NCBI GenBank assembly: GCA_045546875.1
Contig: JAZQDP010000040.1
Span: 1-37,680, forward strand
DNA: 37,680 nucleotides
Direction: 5' to 3'
DNA from: RUG11551 sp045546875
GTDB taxonomy: Bacteria > Planctomycetota > Planctomycetia > Pirellulales > Thermoguttaceae
The translations under genes were made by a program, and so were the position numbers. The number at the start of each line of letters is the position of its first letter. Position 1 is the first letter of the stretch. The notes below the pieces were generated by a model. That model made no database searches. It was not told where the DNA came from and worked only from the letters and a program-made list of their open reading frames with translations. This document shows positions 32,499 to 37,680 of this stretch, one piece after another.

Positions 32499-33879
32499 CT
32501 CCCAGAGGAACATACTCTTTCACCAATTCCTTTTCTTCTTCCGTCAGCTGGTCGAATGAAATTGGTTTGTCTTCCTGACGTCGATGTTTCTGATTGATTC
32601 GGTTGACCAGACTCCAGTTTCGAGTCGGTTTCCTGGGCGACGGGTCAGCAGGTTCTTTAGCGGGAATATCGTATCGGGTAAAGTCGATAATCATCGGTTC
32701 GTCGTTCTTCTGCCAGTCTCGCAGAGTCGCCAGACGGAATTTCTGGTTCATCCACCAATGGATTTCCAGATTCGCGTCCGACCCGCCGATTCCCGTTCCG
32801 CGTTCGACGAACTCGTAATTCAGCCCGTCGTTGGTTGGATGTTCGCGCCGCCACGTTTCGCCGAATTCTCCCATTGTAACAACTTTGGCGTCCGGCCAGC
32901 GTTCGTGAATCTGTTGAAGCCATTTGGTTAGATAAGGCGTTACGTCCGGTTTTATGTACTTGACCAGACTCAGTTCCCAGTTCACTGTAACCCAGCCGAA
33001 CCCGTTTCTCGGCAGGTTTTCGTCGAAGTGAACGGCAGTTGTCGCCATGACCTCTTTGAATCCATCTTCCCGCGCCACGCGTTGATTGTAAGCTTCAATC
33101 GGACCGACGCCTAGTCGGCTGTTGAATCCGCCTTCACCGCCATACCGGCGAGCGCAGAGGAAATCGCACGTCCAGCCGTCCAGATTAACGCAGTCGATGA
33201 AATCTTCTTTACCCTGCGCCGCGCGGCAAATGTGCGACTTGCTTGGATAGTACGGATAGCAGATCGAACCGTCGCCGTCGCCGTTGTCGATTCCGTACTG
33301 ACTCCAAATGGTTCCCTGCGCGACGTGAATTCCTTCCACCTCCGCCAGATGCCGCAGATTGTCAGCCGCGAGAAATCCGCCAACGAGGCATTTGGGACAG
33401 TAGCCGTCGCCGACCATGTTTCTGATAATCTCCAGAGCCTCGTGAATGTCCCGGTTTACCTGTTCGCGGGAAGAGTACATCGGGGCGAAATACCCGCCGG
33501 GAATGAACGTGATTTCGTCGCCCAGCGTGCGGTGATATTCAACCGCCATTTCTCGCAACTTGACGTAGTTCGGACGCTGATCGTGCAACGCCAGCCACGA
33601 GAACGCCCACGTGATTCGCGCGTTGGGCATGCCTGCGGTTACGGCGTCGCGAAACTGCTTCATCACTTCCGGCGTATGGAGCGCCGCCTCGTCAAACCCG
33701 ACGTTCCGATTTCGGGCGCATTCAATCTGATTCACGCGGATAATACAGTTTATCGTTACAATTCGAGCGTTTTTGAGCGTCTCAAGCGGTTGCGCCTCTT
33801 CCGCCCTTGCCCCAACGGCTAGAACGAACAGAAACTGAACAACCAACAGAAATCGGGTTGCGGACAAATTAAAACTCAT
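32494..33879 (-). CDS. Secreted protein, possible DUF3863/DUF3864 family
   Basis: The 461-residue protein starts with a signal peptide (LLVVQFLFVLAVGARAEE) and a strong ribosome site (AAAGGAGA, 4-5 nt before the ATG). The mature part begins IVTINCIIRVNQIE and continues with segments typical of an alpha/beta barrel: ARITWAFSWLALHDQRP, GDEITFIPGGYFAPMYSS, GGFLAADNLRHLAEVEGI, YPYYPSKSHIC, FGWVTVNWELSLVKY. I recall a similar pattern in the Bacteroidota DUF3863/DUF3864 proteins but cannot confirm it. The fold may be of the polysaccharide-deacetylase or glycosidase type, and the many Trp, Tyr and Asp residues fit carbohydrate binding. The C-terminal 40 residues are charged. The CoA-transferase starts within 20 bp of the stop codon but seems functionally unrelated. 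Confidence 0.6.
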   Translation of the reverse strand: MSFNLSATRFLLVVQFLFVLAVGARAEEAQPLETLKNARIVTINCIIRVNQIECARNRNVGFDEAALHTPEVMKQFRDAVTAGMPNARITWAFSWLALHDQRPNYVKLREMAVEYHRTLGDEITFIPGGYFAPMYSSREQVNRDIHEALEIIRNMVGDGYCPKCLVGGFLAADNLRHLAEVEGIHVAQGTIWSQYGIDNGDGDGSICYPYYPSKSHICRAAQGKEDFIDCVNLDGWTCDFLCARRYGGEGGFNSRLGVGPIEAYNQRVAREDGFKEVMATTAVHFDENLPRNGFGWVTVNWELSLVKYIKPDVTPYLTKWLQQIHERWPDAKVVTMGEFGETWRREHPTNDGLNYEFVERGTGIGGSDANLEIHWWMNQKFRLATLRDWQKNDEPMIIDFTRYDIPAKEPADPSPRKPTRNWSLVNRINQKHRRQEDKPISFDQLTEEEKELVKEYVPLGE

Positions 33880-34031
33880 AATCTCTCCTTTGAAAAACGT
33901 AGTCAGGAATAATCGGATTTGTATATGGGAACGTCGGGGCGATGCCGCGCCAACAGAGTTTATTATAATTTAGAGAAAACGCGTTGTCAAGGTACGGCGG
34001 CGAGGCGTTGGTTATGAGCGGGTCAGTCCGG

Positions 34032-34058
34032 ACACGGATTTTACGGATTAGACGGATT
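34032..34058. repeat. 9-bp tandem repeat (nnACGGATT), three units
   Basis: ACACGGATT, TTACGGATT and AGACGGATT stand head to tail. Two related units are at 2008-2025. Confidence 0.6.
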
Positions 34059-34101
34059 CGCGCCGATTGGTTAATTGCGCTACCGTATTAATGTTTTTAA
34101 G

Positions 34102-34119
34102 CCGCAAAGAGCGCAAAGA
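34102..34119. repeat. 9-bp tandem repeat (nCGCAAAGA), two units
   Basis: CCGCAAAGA and GCGCAAAGA stand head to tail, 43 bp after the ACGGATT array and with the same 9-bp period. Confidence 0.5.
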
Positions 34120-34198
34120 ATTTTTTAAAACTTCGCAAACATCCTCCGCGGCTTCGCATCTTGGCTCGCCTACCGTTTTTGTTCACCTGTCGGCAAAT

Positions 34199-34215
34199 GC
34201 GGGCGGGACGCCCGC
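34199..34215. terminator. GC-rich hairpin downstream of the SUMF1-domain gene
   Basis: GCGGGCG (34199-34205) pairs with CGCCCGC (34209-34215) over a 3-base loop, about 57 bp past the stop at 34272. No T-run follows on the minus strand, so it may be a repeat stem rather than a true terminator. Confidence 0.35.
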
Positions 34216-34271
34216 GAACCGGACTTAACCGTTTGCATTGTAAGAAAATTTTACGTGCATTTCCAATTGCG

Positions 34272-37200
34272 TCAGTTTGCCGGCGGGATTGTCATATCGG
34301 GATCGATTGCCATGAGCGTCAAACGATGTCCCTCGCAATCGACATAAACCTCAAAGTGCAATCGGGGCGTAGTTGTGGCTGCGTTTTTCGCAAAGTTGTG
34401 CGCCCAAAGAATGTATTGCGCTTTGACGCCGTCCTGCAGCATGATGTTTCTCTTTTTGACGTTCCTTTCCGTCGGCGCTTGCCGTTTGATTGCGGCGATT
34501 CTGTTTGTTGCATTCGTGAACGCGGTAGTGGCTGCGGTTTTGTCGTTTAGATAAACGTTTAAGTGCGTTTTAAAAACCTTGTCGCCGTTGAGCGTTACAT
34601 CTGCTTTTAGTCCGTTATTTGTATTAAAGTCAAAACGAATGTCCGCTACGGGTTTGTTTTCAATCGTAAAGAAAATTTTGCCCTGCTTTACCAGCGTCTC
34701 CGGAACGAATGGCGAAACGTATGCGCTTGGCGGCGCCTCTAACACTCCAATCGTCTGGAGAATCTGTGTATCTTTCGGCAAATAATTCAGGTTAGACGAG
34801 AACGTTTTTCGACCCGTAAAGCAGTTAAACTCGTTATCTGTTATTAAATACGGCTTTCTGAGGGCTAAATAATGCGAGTCGTCGCCGATTGCTATTTTTA
34901 GAATCGTGTTGCGAATAAGCTGCACCGCGTCAAGACCGGAGAAGTCGGTAAACTTGAACAAAAGGTTGGAACCGTCACGCCTAATCCGCGCAATTTCCAG
35001 TCCTTTGAACGAATATTTCCATTCCGGCTGAGTTAAGCTCTTGTTGGTTTGCTCAAACGCGAAAGAAGCGTCCAGCTGCTTTAACCCCAGCGCAGACAAT
35101 TCCCACGGCTTATCTGAATAGGGAATCGTCATGAGTGTAATTTCTTTGTCGGAGTTCTTCTCCGGCAAATCAACCGCGTCCGGCTGATTGTCAAACAACC
35201 CGGTAATATTGCCGTCAGCTTGCTTTTTCGACCCCAGGGCAACGCCTGTTGGGAACGTACAAATGCGGAATCCCACTCGAGGACTTGAGGTTTCTGGAGG
35301 CCAGCAAATAAATCCAGTCTGAAAACTGGACGAGCTATACGGAGAAAACCAGTTGCCGCCTCGAATGATGCGGTTCGTTCCGGTTGAGGCGCCAATCGGG
35401 TCGGCAATCAAACCTTCGCTACGGTTGGAACGAAATGCCGCATCGTGGAGATCAAAGCACCATTCCCCAACGTTGCCTTGCATGTCATACAGTCCCCACG
35501 CATTGGGAGGATAAGACCCTACCGGCATGGTTGAGCCGATGTATTTTCCTCTCGCGACCCCTTCGCAGGGGAGTTCTGCATTGCAGTTGGCGGCATTAAC
35601 AGGAATCGTTTCTCCGGTAGAATAATTATCCAGCTTGCCGGCGCGTCCTGCGTAAACCCACTGGCTTTCCGTTGGAAGATAAAATTCTACCTTTCCAAAT
35701 GGAGCGGGAAGCTGTTGAGAAAGCTTTTTGCAGAACAGTTGAGCGTCCATCCAGTCCACCTGTTCAACCGGATTATTATCTCCCTTGAACTGCGAGGGGT
35801 TTTTCCCGGTTACTTTCTCGTACATCTGTTGAGTAACTTCTGTTTCCAGGATCCAGAACCCTTGGGAAATTGCAACGTCTTTTTTAGACGAGCGATAAAC
35901 TCTCGTCGTTCCTGGGGGGCACCATCGAAAAACAAGCGGAACGTTTGCAATTTTGATTTCCGCGCGCTGTCCCGGCTTTTTCCCAGGTTTGCGAATATCG
36001 CCATCGATTGGGGTTTTATCTTCCGTGATTTTTCTGTGAACGTTAGTGGGCGCAACAGGAGCGGCGCCGCCGCGATAAACGATTCTAAAACCGGACTGAT
36101 CGTCTGAATTCGATGCGTTTCTGGCGGCGCTGCGACACTGACTCAAGGAAGAATGAAATCCTCCGCCGCGTCGAACGTGTTTGGACGGATTGGGAGTCTC
36201 GTCAATCGGCTGGCTGTGCGGATAAAGGCACCATTCGTAAACGTTGCCGTGCATGTCATACAGTCCCCACGCATTGGGTTGAAACGATTTTACCGGCGCT
36301 GATCGGGCGAAATTATCGTTATGGTTAGCGTCGCGCAAAGAAACCTTTTCCGGTTCGCTGGGTACTGAGTGCGACTGGTCGCAATAGTTGCCGTTTTTAT
36401 GCAGGTCAGCGGAAGCCGCTCCAAAATTGTAAGCAGTCTGCGAACCGGCTCGGCAAGCGTATTCCCATTGAACCTCTGTCGGCAACGAAAAATCGAGGTT
36501 TGCGATTCGAGACAATTTATCACAGTAAACGCGCGCTCGATCCCAAGTGGCGTTTGAGACCGGGTGGTTCTCAACGCTTGCCGACGGGGCAGGGGATCCC
36601 ATAATAACGTCGTACATGGCGTGCGTTACTTCCGTTTCCAAAATCCAGAAACCGGCTGAAATTTTTTCGGAATGCTGCGTTTCGTTGACGTTTCTTCCCG
36701 GTTCGCTTGCCGGCGACCCCATTGTAAAGGAGCCAGCCGGCGCCCAGCGGAAAGCGTAATCTACGTCGTCAATAGTTATAACGTGACGATCGCCTGCCTT
36801 GGTTGGGGTGGGAAAAGGAACCCCTTTAACAGTGTGTTCAATTCGTTTTGCTGGAACATTCTTTATGACCGCAGCCGCAGCTTTTCGTGCGGCTCTCCTT
36901 TCCGCTTTTGCCGCTTTTGCCGCGGCAAGCCGTTCTTCCTCTGTTTTATAAGTCGGTTCCAAATCGTTGCTTGTGTCAGCCGTTGCCTCCGGCAATTCAA
37001 AGTCGTTTTCCCCATCGTCAAGGGAGTTGTCTTCGTCTGCAACGGCATCGTTATCAACATCGCCATTTGACGCTGAAACGTCTGCTTGCGCATCTCCAGC
37101 GTTGTTGACGTCAGTTTGATTTTGTGAATCTTGATTGCCGTTTAGATTGTCGGCGCCAGCTTGACCGTTGGAATCTGCGGAACTGACTTTATTTGCCCCG

Positions 37201-37680
37201 TTGACGCCGTTGTTATCGTTATTGGAAGCGCCAGACTGAGCGGCAACGTCTGAATCGGCGAATTTGTCGGCTTCGTTAATCGCAGAAAAATCTGAATCGT
37301 CTGAAAGCCCCAAATCGTTTTCAGACAGTTCTGTATCGGTAGGCGAATTGTTTTTGGACAGTCCGAAAAAAAAGAGTAGGGCAAGAGCCGCCAACGCCGC
37401 TAAACCTGCGCCCCAAATCCAAAACGGAACGACTCCCTTTTTGGAGGAATGACCGCTCTTTTTCTTCTGTTGACGACGTTTATCGCCTGTAGAATTGTTG
37501 GCTCCGGCGTCAAGATTAAAAGCGGGAGCTTGAACCGGCGGAGCAACGCTCGCCTGTGGAGGGGGAACAACTCCTCCCCCAACCCGAGGCGGAGGCGCGA
37601 CGGCGCGTATATTTGGGGCTCCAGCCTGGTCCCTGGCGCCGAGCTGTGCGTCATATTCCGCCTTCGGTTGCTCGTTGAGC
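34272..37680 (-). CDS. Membrane protein with two SUMF1/FGE-sulfatase-fold domains (N-terminus outside window)
   Basis: The frame is open to the window edge, so the protein is partial with at least 1136 residues visible; the TTG at 37394 falls inside a membrane helix and is not a start. In order: a Pro-rich cytoplasmic segment, a basic patch (KRRQQKKK), one membrane helix (VPFWIWGAGLAALAALALLF, about 37370-37433), and a long Asp/Asn/Ser-rich linker to about 36960. Then an Ala/Lys/Arg/Glu helix precedes SUMF1 domain 1 (36797-36068: GSFTMGSP, TEVTHAMYD, LPTEVQWEYACRAG, WGLYDMHGNVYEW, RRGGGF). Domain 2 follows (35970-35255: TEVTQQMYE, LPTESQWVYAGRAG, WGLYDMQGNVGEW, IRGGNW), then an unrecognised 330-residue C-terminal region with a possible NPCBM-like beta fold. 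Neither SUMF1 domain shows the catalytic Cys pair of true formylglycine enzymes, so a binding role is more likely. Confidence 0.82.
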   Translation of the reverse strand, partial: LNEQPKAEYDAQLGARDQAGAPNIRAVAPPPRVGGGVVPPPQASVAPPVQAPAFNLDAGANNSTGDKRRQQKKKSGHSSKKGVVPFWIWGAGLAALAALALLFFFGLSKNNSPTDTELSENDLGLSDDSDFSAINEADKFADSDVAAQSGASNNDNNGVNGANKVSSADSNGQAGADNLNGNQDSQNQTDVNNAGDAQADVSASNGDVDNDAVADEDNSLDDGENDFELPEATADTSNDLEPTYKTEEERLAAAKAAKAERRAARKAAAAVIKNVPAKRIEHTVKGVPFPTPTKAGDRHVITIDDVDYAFRWAPAGSFTMGSPASEPGRNVNETQHSEKISAGFWILETEVTHAMYDVIMGSPAPSASVENHPVSNATWDRARVYCDKLSRIANLDFSLPTEVQWEYACRAGSQTAYNFGAASADLHKNGNYCDQSHSVPSEPEKVSLRDANHNDNFARSAPVKSFQPNAWGLYDMHGNVYEWCLYPHSQPIDETPNPSKHVRRGGGFHSSLSQCRSAARNASNSDDQSGFRIVYRGGAAPVAPTNVHRKITEDKTPIDGDIRKPGKKPGQRAEIKIANVPLVFRWCPPGTTRVYRSSKKDVAISQGFWILETEVTQQMYEKVTGKNPSQFKGDNNPVEQVDWMDAQLFCKKLSQQLPAPFGKVEFYLPTESQWVYAGRAGKLDNYSTGETIPVNAANCNAELPCEGVARGKYIGSTMPVGSYPPNAWGLYDMQGNVGEWCFDLHDAAFRSNRSEGLIADPIGASTGTNRIIRGGNWFSPYSSSSFQTGFICWPPETSSPRVGFRICTFPTGVALGSKKQADGNITGLFDNQPDAVDLPEKNSDKEITLMTIPYSDKPWELSALGLKQLDASFAFEQTNKSLTQPEWKYSFKGLEIARIRRDGSNLLFKFTDFSGLDAVQLIRNTILKIAIGDDSHYLALRKPYLITDNEFNCFTGRKTFSSNLNYLPKDTQILQTIGVLEAPPSAYVSPFVPETLVKQGKIFFTIENKPVADIRFDFNTNNGLKADVTLNGDKVFKTHLNVYLNDKTAATTAFTNATNRIAAIKRQAPTERNVKKRNIMLQDGVKAQYILWAHNFAKNAATTTPRLHFEVYVDCEGHRLTLMAIDPDMTIPPAN

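Larger units (their letters stand above)
33880..34271. other. Repeat-bearing spacer between two minus-strand genes
   Basis: No gene is supported. It contains three 9-bp units nnACGGATT at 34032-34058, two 9-bp units nCGCAAAGA at 34102-34119, a GGCTCGCC motif near 34163 that is also found near 1296, and a GC hairpin at 34199-34215. The rest is unremarkable. Confidence 0.5.

Noticed and set aside
37400..37654. 84-codon minus-strand frame at the right edge
   Set aside because: The frame of the SUMF1-domain protein continues without a stop through this region and encodes a sensible membrane helix and Pro-rich segment.
1..37680. tRNA or rRNA genes
   Set aside because: I saw no cloverleaf with a CCA end or T-loop and no rRNA-like conserved stretch; this was by eye only.

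Overview
The window reads as chromosomal DNA from a member of the Planctomycetota. This is an inference from gene content, not a database result. Pointers are a DUF1080 (3-keto-disaccharide hydrolase) protein, two Tat-exported Gfo/Idh/MocA oxidoreductases, a protein with two formylglycine-type (SUMF1-fold) domains, very large unrecognised envelope proteins of 1192 and 2510 residues, and KdsB plus flagellar genes, which imply a Gram-negative type envelope and motility. Shine-Dalgarno sites are clear at some genes and absent at others.

Layout. 1-2.0 kb: argC (arginine synthesis) and folE (GTP cyclohydrolase I), plus strand. 2.2-4.4 kb: a secreted DUF1080 protein and an exported aldo/keto reductase, minus strand. 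4.5-13.6 kb, plus strand: a parvulin-like protein built from a duplicated unit, proB, a GNAT acetyltransferase, an SH3-domain envelope protein, kdsB, and two tandem Gfo/Idh/MocA paralogs of about 80% identity by eye. 13.7-28.1 kb, minus strand: an MMPL/RND transporter followed by two giant membrane-anchored exoproteins; the 2510-residue one looks like two modules joined in one frame. 28.7-30.9 kb, plus strand: fliN-fliO-fliP-fliQ, ending without fliR. 30.9-33.9 kb, minus strand: a YdiF-type CoA-transferase and a secreted 461-residue protein. 34.3-37.68 kb, minus strand: a membrane protein with two SUMF1-fold domains, cut by the window edge.

The spacers are unusually rich in repeats. Degenerate 7-bp tandem arrays occur in at least six places, resembling the heptameric short tandem repeats known from filamentous cyanobacteria. 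They often run right up to a start or stop codon, and one lies in frame inside the CoA-transferase. A 136-bp element with perfect 10-bp terminal inverted repeats is present twice, 26 kb apart. A mirrored pair of REP-like double hairpins precedes the giant gene. Short 9-bp tandem arrays occur at two further places.

Functionally, the DUF1080 protein and the two Gfo/Idh/MocA proteins would fit extracytoplasmic 3-keto-glycoside metabolism. The MMPL transporter and two giant exoproteins form the best candidate for an undescribed envelope system. argC, folE, proB, kdsB and the fli genes are housekeeping. No rRNA, tRNA, CRISPR array, transposase or integrase gene was seen.
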